A DNA stretch of 43,765 nucleotides from Lachnospiraceae bacterium (GTDB taxonomy: Bacteria; Bacillota; Clostridia; Lachnospirales; Lachnospiraceae). The notes beneath the pieces were generated by a model. It did not search any database. It was given only the letters and a program-made list of their open reading frames with translations, and was not told the origin of the DNA. Position 1 is the stretch's first letter; each line of letters begins with the position of its first letter. The position numbers were made by a program, and so were the translations under genes. The DNA lies in the NCBI GenBank assembly GCA_017622575.1, contig JAGAQU010000098.1, positions 1 to 43,765 of the forward strand, written 5' to 3'. Shown here in pieces: positions 15,521 through 23,235 of the stretch.

Positions 15521-17143
15521 ATGAAACAGCCATACAATACAACAATTTATAACACTGCACTTTATTTGAGACTGAGCAGGGATGATGAATTACAGGGAGA
15601 AAGCGGAAGCATTCAAACACAAAGAATGATGCTTCGTGAGTATGCAAGGGAACACGGACTGAATGTGGTAGACGAGTACATTGATGATGGCTGGTCGGGA
15701 ACGAATTTTGAACGACCGGATTTCCAGCGTATGATTGATGACATTGAGGATGGCAAAATCAACTGTGTTGTTACCAAGGATTTATCAAGACTTGGCAGAA
15801 ACTACATTCTCACAGGGCAGTATACGGAGATTTATTTCCCAAGTAAGGGAGTCCGCTATATTGCCATCAATGACAATGTGGATACCATCCACGGAGAAAG
15901 TGAGCTTGCCCCGTTCTTAAATATCCTGAACGAAATGCATGCTCGTCAAACCAGTAAAAAAGTCAAGGCAGCCATGCATACCCGCTTTGCAAACGGTGCC
16001 CATTACGGAGCCTATGCGCCAATCGGCTATATCAAAGACCTGGACAAAACCGGGCATCTGTTGGTGGATGAGGAAACAAAGTGGATTATCGAAAAGATAT
16101 TTAACCTTGCCATTCATGGTGCGGGAGCCGCTAAAATCACAAGACGTCTCATTGAGGAGCGTGTACCCACTCCGGCATGGCTCAATTTTCAGAGAAACGG
16201 CACTTTTGCTCATATATTTGAGGGAGCAGAGGAATCCAAGCAGTATATGTGGACGATTGCACAGGTAAAAAATATTCTGAAGGATGAGAATTACATCGGT
16301 AACAGCGTACATAACCGTTAGAGCAATATTTCTTTCAAGAACAAAAAGAAAGTCCGCAAACCGCAGGAAGAATGGTTTAGGGTGGAAAATACCCACGAAG
16401 CCATTATTGCCAAGGATGTGTTTCAACAGGTGCAGGAGCAGATAGCCAGTCGAAAAAGGTCAAGAAAAGACGGTCAGACACAGATTTTTGCAGGACTTAT
16501 CAAATGTGCAGACTGCGGATGGTCGCTTGCCTACGGAGAGAACAGGCAGAATAAGACACCTTATGGCTACTACCATTGCAGTAAAAACGGTCAGGGAACA
16601 AAGCAGTGTTCCATGCACTATATCCGCTACGATTTGCTTTACGGATATGTTCTTTCAAGACTGCAACACTGGTATGAGCAGGTACAGCAGGATGAGGAAC
16701 GGCTGTTAAAACAGCTTCTAAACACCAGTGATAAGGAACGCATTGCCACCAAGAAAAAGCACACTGCGGAGCTTCGGAAAGCGGTAAAGCGTAAGTCAGA
16801 GGTAGATGGTCTGTTTGCCAAGATGTATGAGGACTGGTCTGCCGGAAGAATTACGGAATACAACTTTAATATGCTGTCCGAAAGGTATCAGTCAGAGCAG
16901 AGAGAGCTGGATGACAAAATCCGGAAGTTGACAGAGGAAATGGATGCAGCTGTCCAGACCACACAGGATGCCGAAAAATGGATTGCACTGATTAAACAAT
17001 GCTCCCATCCTTCGGAGCTTACCGCAGAGCTTCTAAACACCGTGATTGAGAAAATCGTGGTACATGAAGCTGTGAAGGGAACGGATGGCACTCGTAAACA
17101 GAAGGTAGATATTTACTACCGCTTTATTGGAAAAATTGATTAA
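15521..17143 (+). pseudogene. Large serine recombinase (TnpX-like) with an in-frame amber codon
   Basis: Excises and integrates the element. The N-terminal resolvase domain has the catalytic serine in YLRLSRDDE (Ser19) and the arginine region in TKDLSRLGRNYI. Then come a recombinase domain, a zinc ribbon (CADCGWSL...YHC...QC) and a coiled coil (RYQSEQRELDDKIRKLTEEM). Codon 267 is TAG at 16319-16321 (HNR-stop-SNISFKNKK) and the frame then stays open for another 273 codons; CAG-to-TAG is the simplest explanation. The 266-residue product would keep catalysis but lose zinc ribbon and coiled coil. A GTG at 16382 is no real start. TnpX proteins are about 700 residues, so this 540-codon relative belongs to a shorter branch. 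Confidence 0.9.
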
Positions 17144-17150
17144 CATTAAC

Positions 17151-17172
17151 AATATCTTTAAGTAAGGGAAAC
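17151..17172 (-). repeat. Right terminal inverted repeat of the element
   Basis: AATATCTTTAA...GGGAAAC, the reverse complement of the left end except for three bases; it is followed by GG and then the GA at 17175-17176 that joins the XRE gene. Confidence 0.92.
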
Positions 17173-17176
17173 GGGA

Positions 17177-17262
17177 TTTGGGTATCCGGAAACAGAGAAA
17201 CTGCTTATCCTATCTAAAGAACTGAATGCCTCCCTGGATTATTTGTTTTCAGAGAGATGTCA
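17177..17262 (+). pseudogene. XRE-family regulator, 3' half, resuming after the element
   Basis: Starting with the shared GGA codon, the frame reads GFGYPETEKLLILSKELNAS, then LDYLFSERCH, the normal continuation of the HTH protein begun at 10508 (the 'WESG-gYPe--kl--ls--l-vsldyLf' pattern). The frame then runs straight into the deaminase without a stop, so either the regulator had already lost its C-terminal part or the two were a fusion. Confidence 0.88.
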
Positions 17263-17758
17263 TATGGTCAGACCAAAGAATAAGGAGCGTATTTCAAAAA
17301 TTGATACATACTTGAATTGTGCGGAAGTATTTGCGTATAGGAGTACCTGCCTGAAGCGAAAATATGGAGCGGTTATTGTAAAGGATGATGTGGTTATATC
17401 TACCGGCTATAATGGCGCACCCAGAGGGTTTGATAATTGTTGCGATCTGGGAACTTGCCCGCGAATAGACAGAAATATGCATCAGGGTGACGGGTATGGA
17501 ATCTGCAGGGCGATTCATGCAGAGGCAAATGCATTACTTAATTGTTCCAGACAGCAAACGATTGGCGCCGATTTATATTTAGTGGGTGTGAATCCTGAAG
17601 ATAATTCCGTTCACAGAGCAAAACCATGTCCGCTGTGTGCGAGAATGATCATTCAGGCGGGGATCAATAATGTTTATTTGCGGGTTGGTGAAGGCGCAGA
17701 AAATTATATTGTTGTACCGGCGAAAGAACTTGTGTGGGTACAGCAGGCAGAAATGTGA
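17263..17758 (+). CDS. Cytidine/deoxycytidylate deaminase-family protein (ComEB-like)
   Basis: Zinc-dependent deaminase of about 164 residues. HAEANALL and PCPLCARMIIQ carry the catalytic glutamate and the zinc ligands (H, C, C), and KYGAVIVKDDVVISTGYNGA then PRGFDNCCDLG is the dCMP-deaminase-like substrate loop. It probably converts dCMP to dUMP. The ATG at 17263 has only AGAGAG before it; a TTG at 17242 and the split XRE frame are in phase upstream, so the original gene may have been an XRE-deaminase fusion or read-through. MazG-like gene follows 68 bp later. Confidence 0.88.
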
Positions 17759-17826
17759 CAGGAAAAAGAATAAATATGCAATATGGTTAGACAATGGAAA
17801 AAGCTGGAACGGTGGAGGTGGTGGTT

Positions 17827-18153
17827 ATGAACGATTTTGGTTTGAACGAAATGCAGGAAATGCAAAATAAATTGCAGGATAAATATAAAGACAAATGGGA
17901 ACAAATCTCCCCTGAAACAGGAAAAAACAAATTGCTTTGGATGATAGGGGAAATTGGCGAAGTGATCGATATTGTTAAGAAACATGGGGGATCAGAGGCT
18001 TCTGCTGATGTTGAACTGAGAAAAGATCTCGTGGAAGAAATGGCTGATGTTCTTATGTTTTACAATGATGTAATGCTGTGTTATGGAATATCTGTTGAAG
18101 AATTGAAACAGGCATATACTGCAAAGTTTGAGAAGAATATGACAAGGTGGTAA
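17827..18153 (+). CDS. MazG-like nucleotide pyrophosphohydrolase
   Basis: 108 residues of the all-alpha NTP pyrophosphatase family, which hydrolyses (d)NTPs to monophosphates. The metal-binding pattern is in LLWMIGEIGEVIDIVKK (ExxE) and DLVEEMADVLMFYNDVM (ExxD). GGAGGTGG at 17815-17822 fixes the ATG at 17827; an upstream in-frame ATG at 17794 lacks a ribosome site. With the deaminase it makes a two-gene nucleotide-pool unit, and the damaged Nudix gene beyond the element would have belonged to the same theme. Confidence 0.85.
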   Translation: MNDFGLNEMQEMQNKLQDKYKDKWEQISPETGKNKLLWMIGEIGEVIDIVKKHGGSEASADVELRKDLVEEMADVLMFYNDVMLCYGISVEELKQAYTAKFEKNMTRW

Positions 18154-18176
18154 AGCGCAAAATGTCATTTGCGCTT
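18153..18176. terminator. Inverted repeat between convergent genes
   Basis: AAGCGCAAA / TTTGCGCTT (9 bp) with a 6-nt loop covers the end of the MazG-like gene and the last codons of the MFS gene. There is no U tract on either side, so termination is only possible. Confidence 0.45.
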
Positions 18177-19352
18177 ACCATTATGTTTCTCTATACTCAG
18201 AATAAAAAGCATCAATAACAGAATGACGGGGAATACGAGACCGACGCTCATGCCGATGCGAATATTGTCTCCGGCCGCTTGGGTGATGTAACCCACAATA
18301 CCGGGACCAATGCTTCCTCCTAAATCGCCTGCCATAGCGAGCAAAGCAAACATGGCAGTTCCGCCAAGGGGGAATTTTTTTGACGAAATACTAATTGTCC
18401 CCGGCCACATGATGCCAACAGAAAAACCACATACAATACAGCCGATCAGTCCGATCAGGGGATTGGAGGAAAGGGAAGTAAGCAGATAGCATACAACGCA
18501 CAGGATTCCCGAACCGGTCATAAATTTCATCAAATCTATTCGATCGCCGTATTTTCCGAAAATAACACGACTGATTCCCATAGTAACAGCAAACATACAA
18601 GGTCCGGTTAAGTCACCTATCGCTTTCGATAGACCAAGAGCCGCCTCAGCGTAAGCGGATGCCCACTGCGCCATGGCGAGCTCTGATGCTCCGGAGCAGA
18701 TCATCAAGCAAACAGAAATCCAGAATAAGGGCTTCTGAAATAGTTCCCGAATACCCATTCCGTTCCCTTCCTCTACCAAATGTTCGATGGGACAGGTTGC
18801 AAAATTATAGATATTGTAGGTGGGGATAAGTGCCCATAATACGGCCAGCCATTTCCAACTGTCCATTCCAAATAACAGGAAAAACAGGGTGGAAATCAAT
18901 ATTGTTCCCACAGCTCCCCAACAATAGAAGGAATGGAGCAGACTCATAGTTGCTTCTTTATTCTCGAACGGACATGCCTCGACAATGGGACTGCCGAGAA
19001 CTTCAATCAATCCGCTTCCGATTGCATACACGATTACACTGCATAAAATGCCTGTAAACGGATTTGGCAGAATATCCGGAAGAAATGCCAGACCTATCAA
19101 TCCTGCGGCAGAACATACCTCAGAGGCTACAATACAGATACGATATCCTATTTTGTCCACAAATTTTGCACAAAATAAATCGACCAGGAGCTGTGTAAAG
19201 AAAAAGCAAGTGGATATCAATGCAATATTTCCGAGAGAGATATTGTAATCATTATGAAATTTTAAGAATAAAAGCGGAGCAAAATTAGCCGCGATTGCCT
19301 GTGTGACAAATCCTAAGTAACATGCTGTTTTTGTTTTTCTATAGTTTGGCAT
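18165..19352 (-). CDS. MFS transporter (fucose/sugar permease-like)
   Basis: A 395-residue inner-membrane carrier with about 12 hydrophobic segments. The first half contains FVDKIGYRICIVASEVCSAA (the motif-A region between helices 2 and 3), and the second half LGGSIGPGIVGYITQAAGDN. The type is closest to FucP/YbjJ-like sugar or small-metabolite permeases; the substrate is unknown. The minus-strand leader contains GAAAGGA before the ATG. It is divergent from an AraC-type regulator that carries a cupin-like sensing domain, so transport of a sugar under that regulator is the likely arrangement. Confidence 0.85.
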   Translation of the reverse strand: MPNYRKTKTACYLGFVTQAIAANFAPLLFLKFHNDYNISLGNIALISTCFFFTQLLVDLFCAKFVDKIGYRICIVASEVCSAAGLIGLAFLPDILPNPFTGILCSVIVYAIGSGLIEVLGSPIVEACPFENKEATMSLLHSFYCWGAVGTILISTLFFLLFGMDSWKWLAVLWALIPTYNIYNFATCPIEHLVEEGNGMGIRELFQKPLFWISVCLMICSGASELAMAQWASAYAEAALGLSKAIGDLTGPCMFAVTMGISRVIFGKYGDRIDLMKFMTGSGILCVVCYLLTSLSSNPLIGLIGCIVCGFSVGIMWPGTISISSKKFPLGGTAMFALLAMAGDLGGSIGPGIVGYITQAAGDNIRIGMSVGLVFPVILLLMLFILSIEKHNGKRK

Positions 19353-19420
19353 AATAGTTTAAAATCCTTTCACCGGTCTCCTCTGCTTTTGAATTATATA
19401 ATACTGAAAAAGGAATTTCA

Positions 19421-19450
19421 TTGTAATATATCCTCCATTTGTTGTATAAT
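19421..19450 (+). promoter_or_regulatory. Promoter of the AraC-family regulator
   Basis: TTGTAA (19421-19426) and TATAAT (19445-19450), 18 bp apart, in the 131-bp divergent region. On the minus strand ATTATATAAT around 19393-19402 may serve the MFS gene. Confidence 0.55.
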
Positions 19451-19483
19451 ATCGTAAAAATAAAGTGCTGAGGCAATACTTAT

Positions 19484-20413
19484 ATGAATTATAATACATC
19501 CTATAGCAAGATTCTGACAGATGATGACCTGATGGAAACGGTTCAACATGGCAGTAATGGCTATCCGTTCAAATTTTACTATGAAAATTTAGCTATGTTT
19601 GACTTTAATTGTATTGATTGGCATTGGCATGCCGAATTGGAATTTGTATATATTGAATCAGGAAATGTGGTCTGCTGGGTTGGCGATAAGCAGTTTGTAT
19701 TATCGGAAGGTGACGGTATATTTATCAATTCCAAAATCCTGCATCGGTTTTACTCAAAGAAGGAGGCTGTCATTCCCAATTTTTTGTGTATGCCCTCCTT
19801 TATCGGTGCACAGGAAAGCCTTATTTACCGAAAGTATGTCTTACCGGTGATTTCCTCCTCGTTATCCTTTCAGATTTTTCGGGCATTAGTTCCCTGGCAG
19901 GCGAAGGCAATAGAAATCATGAAACAGATCATCGCTGTTCAGGATGATGATTTGTCCTGTGAGCTTGCCACCGCCTCCCTTGTTCAGAAGCTTTGGCTGA
20001 ACATATATGAAAATGCTGATTTTACCTATACAGAAGACAAAATGGATCGCTCAGCCTCATCACTGGCAAGGCTGCAGTTGATGATGCAATACATTCATAT
20101 GAATTATGCACATGAGATTTCACTGGATGATATTGCTGCTGACGCCAAAATCAGTAAAAGTACAGTACTGAATCTCTTTCGCAACTATTTACATATTACT
20201 CCGGTGAATTATCTGATAGATTATCGCCTGAAGGAAGCAGCGGTACTGCTTTCTAAGACAGAGAAAAAGATCAATGCCATTTCGAGCGAAACGGGATTTC
20301 ATAATGTGGATTATTTTTGCAGATTGTTCAAAAAGCATTATCATTTAACGCCAACGCAGTATCGCAAAGAGAAATTGTCGAATCGGCAGTACCTTGACAG
20401 GGAGGGAAAATGA
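19484..20413 (+). CDS. AraC-family transcriptional regulator
   Basis: 309 residues. The N-terminal cupin-like ligand domain shows WHWHAELEFVYIESG and the following SEGDGIFINSKILHRF, and the C-terminal double HTH shows EISLDDIAADAKISKSTVLN and the second signature INAISSETGFHNVDYFCRLF, then KKHYHLTPTQYRK. It should sense a sugar-like ligand and control the divergent MFS gene and possibly the methyltransferase, whose ATG overlaps its stop. GAGG stands 11 bases before the ATG, a rather weak ribosome site. Confidence 0.92.
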   Translation: MNYNTSYSKILTDDDLMETVQHGSNGYPFKFYYENLAMFDFNCIDWHWHAELEFVYIESGNVVCWVGDKQFVLSEGDGIFINSKILHRFYSKKEAVIPNFLCMPSFIGAQESLIYRKYVLPVISSSLSFQIFRALVPWQAKAIEIMKQIIAVQDDDLSCELATASLVQKLWLNIYENADFTYTEDKMDRSASSLARLQLMMQYIHMNYAHEISLDDIAADAKISKSTVLNLFRNYLHITPVNYLIDYRLKEAAVLLSKTEKKINAISSETGFHNVDYFCRLFKKHYHLTPTQYRKEKLSNRQYLDREGK

Positions 20414-21210
20414 TGGGCAGCAGATCATTTGATTCCGGCAGAATAGCGGAAGGATATTCGAAACGCCCGTGGCTCCACAAATCGGTCATGGAGCAGATAA
20501 AAGAAGATTGCGGAATAAAGCTATTTTTTAGGAACGGACTGGATGTAGGATGCGGCGCAGGTTTGTCCACAAAGGCGCTGAAATTAATCTGTGACCGGGT
20601 GACAGGGACGGATATCTCGGAAGCTATGATAGAGGTTTGCCGGAAGACATATAAGGAAGATGGATATTCTTTTTATCGGGCAAAAGCCGAGGAGACCGCT
20701 GTGCCGGAGAACCAATATGATATTGTCACGGCAGCAGGCGTCATAAACTGGGTGGAAAGGGATAAATTTCTGAAAAATATGAGTCAGGTGATGGAACCCG
20801 CAGGACTGCTCATCATCTATGATTTCTGGATAACGGATCAGATGAAGGACAATGAGCAGTATACAGTCTGGTACAATGAAAAATATCTGAAAAAATTCCC
20901 CAAACCGCCAAGAAAGGAAGATGTGTGGAAGCAGGAGGATCTGAAGGAATGGTTTGTGATGGATAAGCAGATCAACTATGATATGTTCTATGATTTTACA
21001 ATGGCGGAATTTATCGATTTCATGATGATCCAGTCCAATGTCAATGAGAAGATAGAAAATGGTGAGATGACAGAATGTGAAGTAAGAGCGTGGATGAGAG
21101 AGAGCTTGTCCGATATTTTTCAGGATCAGACAAGGACGCTTTACTTTGCAGGATATAACTGGTATCTTAAGAAAACGGGATATGTTAGGGAGATGATTTT
21201 TAAGCAATAA
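20410..21210 (+). CDS. Class I SAM-dependent methyltransferase
   Basis: 266 residues of the UbiE/Methyltransf_11 type. LDVGCGAGLSTKAL is the SAM-binding glycine loop, TGTDISEAMIEV the acidic-end strand and YDIVTAAGVINWVER the motif-IV region. The substrate is not identifiable. The first ATG (20410) overlaps the AraC stop, and a second ATG follows at 20413; GGGAGGG just upstream serves either. Translation is therefore coupled to the regulator. The small HTH gene begins 20 bp after its end. Confidence 0.85.
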   Translation: MMGSRSFDSGRIAEGYSKRPWLHKSVMEQIKEDCGIKLFFRNGLDVGCGAGLSTKALKLICDRVTGTDISEAMIEVCRKTYKEDGYSFYRAKAEETAVPENQYDIVTAAGVINWVERDKFLKNMSQVMEPAGLLIIYDFWITDQMKDNEQYTVWYNEKYLKKFPKPPRKEDVWKQEDLKEWFVMDKQINYDMFYDFTMAEFIDFMMIQSNVNEKIENGEMTECEVRAWMRESLSDIFQDQTRTLYFAGYNWYLKKTGYVREMIFKQ

Positions 21211-21230
21211 GTTGATAAAAAGTTAAATGG

Positions 21231-21458
21231 ATGAGGGAAGAATTAAGCAAACAAATAGAAATATTAAAAAAAATACGAAAGGATGCAGGAATGAATCGCA
21301 GAGAGTTTTCCGATTATATGGGGATACCGCTGAGAACTCTTGAAGAGTGGGAATCCGGACGAAGAAAGATGCCGGATTATGTCCTGAGGTTGATTACATA
21401 TCACACTAAAATGGAGCTATTTCTTAAGAAAAAAGGAATAACCTATGAAGAGACATGA
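21231..21458 (+). CDS. Small helix-turn-helix protein
   Basis: 75 residues, mostly one HTH: GMNRREFSDYMGIPLRTLEE followed by WESGRRKMPDYVLRLITYH, the pattern of small XRE-like or phage-type regulators. No clear ribosome site precedes the ATG at 21231. An internal ATG at 21292 has AAAGGA eight bases upstream but would cut into the first helix, so I keep the longer form. It ends two bases before the end of the convergent phosphodiesterase gene. Confidence 0.7.
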   Translation: MREELSKQIEILKKIRKDAGMNRREFSDYMGIPLRTLEEWESGRRKMPDYVLRLITYHTKMELFLKKKGITYEET

Positions 21459-21460
21459 TC

Positions 21461-23125
21461 TCAGCCCAGCATTTTCTTCAGTTCCTCAATCGGAATCGGC
21501 TTTGAGTAATAATATCCCTGAAACCATGTGGCGTTGTAAGCGCGAAGATAATCCTGAAGTTCTTCAGTTTCCACGCCTTCCAGACAGGTAGCCATGTGGG
21601 ACTTTTCTGCAAAGTTCAAGATAGAGCGCACCATTGCCTGATTTTTGGGATTGCTTATAATATCACGGATGAAGCTCATATCAATCTTGATTTCATCCAT
21701 GGGAATGCTCATGACGAGATTTGACGAGGCGCTCCCTGTTCCGAAGTCGTCCATTGCAACTCTGATGCCACAACTTTGGAAGAAACGCACTTCCTGATCA
21801 AGAAAATCCATAGGGAAATCCTTACAGCGTTCTGTCAGTTCCATGCAGAGATGATCTGCCGGAAAATCTGTTTCATCAAGGATGTCCAGCACTTTCTGAT
21901 GAAATTCCGGGCGTTCCAGCTGCCTGATGGAGATGTTTACGTTGACGAAGAAATCCGGTTTGCATTCAAGGAGCTCTTTTGTTTCTATAAGGGCTGTTCG
22001 GAGAACAAAGTTTCCAAGATGATACATACTTGGGTCTGTTTCCAGCCAGTCGATGAACATTCCGGGCGGTATTGTACCATAAGACTCGTGACTCCAGCGG
22101 ACAAGTGCTTCTGCACCTACAATGTCCCCGGTAGTGGAATTCACAATTGGCTGATACAGCAAATAAAAGCCGTTACAATTGTTATGGACAGACTGATGGA
22201 TTACTTTCATGAGTGTAAGATCAGCACCCTTTGAGGTCTGTACTTTATCATTAAAAATGACAAGCTGATCCTGATGCTTCTGGAGGGAATGATTCAGTGC
22301 GTAGGTGACCTGACCGCAAATGGAGGAGAGATCCCCGTGATAGTTCTCAAGAAGAATCGCACCGGCAGCCATCTTCAGCGGATGCAGCTTTCCATCTGCC
22401 ATAATTCCGGCATCAAGTGTGTCGCGTACCTGCTTTTCAAAATTAAGAAGCTCTTCGCGGCCGGCTTTTTTCAGGATAAAGACAAAACATTCCCCGTCCA
22501 GATGATAGACAGCTTTATCGAGATCCATCATATAGATAAAGCGCAGAGCGATTGCCTGAAGCAGTTCATTGGAAAAATCACGCCCATAGACGAGATTAAA
22601 GGTGGAAAAGCCTTTTACATGTATTTGCAGGATCGCGAACTGATTTTCCTGTGCAATCATATTTTTAAGGTCTTCAACATAACGTGCTTCAGAATATAAA
22701 TCAGTGAGTGCATCAAACTGACGAAAAACATTTTCGTTTCGAATCACCATAACCATATATTCCGGCATATCTTTTTCATCATAGAGGATTCCGGCATGGA
22801 AACTGAACATCGCATACTGATCATCATTGATTCTCATACGGATGCATAATCCCCAGTCGAGATGGATTCCATTAAGGCGATTTTCAATTTCTTCCAGATA
22901 TTCCTGTACGTCATCGGGATATACATATTCAAGCAGAAGATGCTCAAAATCAGAGATGACCTGATCAGTCAACCAAAACAAATCCCTGGTTTTTTCGGTA
23001 CACCATGATTTGTTGTCCGCTAAACTTGTGACCCATGTATAAGAGTTGTCTGAAAGCATGTCTATGCTGTCTATAATTGTAGAAATTTTACCTATATCCT
23101 TTTTCAAAAAAGGAATTCCCTTCAT
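21461..23125 (-). CDS. EAL-domain c-di-GMP phosphodiesterase with degenerate GGDEF domain
   Basis: 554 residues. Residues 25-130 look like a PAS-type sensor (YTWVTSLADNKSWC, DMPEYMVMVIRNENV). The next part is a GGDEF domain in which the signature is replaced by YHLDGECFVFI, so no cyclase activity is expected; it may serve as a GTP-binding regulator. The EAL domain begins with EALVRW (Glu339) and keeps NVNIS, MELTE, DDFGTG, KIDMSFI, EGVET and QGYYYSKP, all catalytic positions, so it should hydrolyse c-di-GMP. No membrane segment is seen, so it is cytoplasmic. A diguanylate cyclase and a chemoreceptor lie further along the window. Confidence 0.9.
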   Translation of the reverse strand: MKGIPFLKKDIGKISTIIDSIDMLSDNSYTWVTSLADNKSWCTEKTRDLFWLTDQVISDFEHLLLEYVYPDDVQEYLEEIENRLNGIHLDWGLCIRMRINDDQYAMFSFHAGILYDEKDMPEYMVMVIRNENVFRQFDALTDLYSEARYVEDLKNMIAQENQFAILQIHVKGFSTFNLVYGRDFSNELLQAIALRFIYMMDLDKAVYHLDGECFVFILKKAGREELLNFEKQVRDTLDAGIMADGKLHPLKMAAGAILLENYHGDLSSICGQVTYALNHSLQKHQDQLVIFNDKVQTSKGADLTLMKVIHQSVHNNCNGFYLLYQPIVNSTTGDIVGAEALVRWSHESYGTIPPGMFIDWLETDPSMYHLGNFVLRTALIETKELLECKPDFFVNVNISIRQLERPEFHQKVLDILDETDFPADHLCMELTERCKDFPMDFLDQEVRFFQSCGIRVAMDDFGTGSASSNLVMSIPMDEIKIDMSFIRDIISNPKNQAMVRSILNFAEKSHMATCLEGVETEELQDYLRAYNATWFQGYYYSKPIPIEELKKMLG

Positions 23126-23235
23126 CTGTAAGCCCCCGCTGATTACACATTATGATTAAAAATATTTGCTATTATTGTAACATATTATAATCGTATCTTC
23201 AATCATGGAACAGGGAAAAGAGACAAGACAGGAAA

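Larger units (their letters stand above)
10620..17176 (+). mobile_element. Tn4451-like integrative and mobilizable element
   Basis: The ends are seen directly. Left junction ..TCAG-GA-GTTTCCC (GA at 10620-10621) and right junction ..GGGAAACGG-GA-TTTGGG (GA at 17175-17176) flank the element, and deleting everything between them restores an unbroken XRE frame. The termini are imperfect inverted repeats (19 of 22 bp). GA cross-over dinucleotides are the known signature of the TnpX-type large serine recombinases of Tn4451. Inside are a TnpX-like recombinase (amber-interrupted), a TnpW-like protein, a MOBV relaxase (TnpZ role), an XRE regulator, and cargo genes: DUF1016 nuclease, flavin reductase, MarR. 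There are no conjugation-pore genes, so transfer would need a helper element. No antibiotic-resistance gene was seen. Confidence 0.92.

Noticed and set aside
16382..17143. Second, independent gene starting at GTG 16382
   Set aside because: It is the in-frame continuation of the serine recombinase after the amber codon, with zinc ribbon and coiled coil; no ribosome site.
10620..17176. Complete conjugative element
   Set aside because: No type IV secretion, coupling protein or replication genes; only a relaxase and recombinase, so at most mobilizable.
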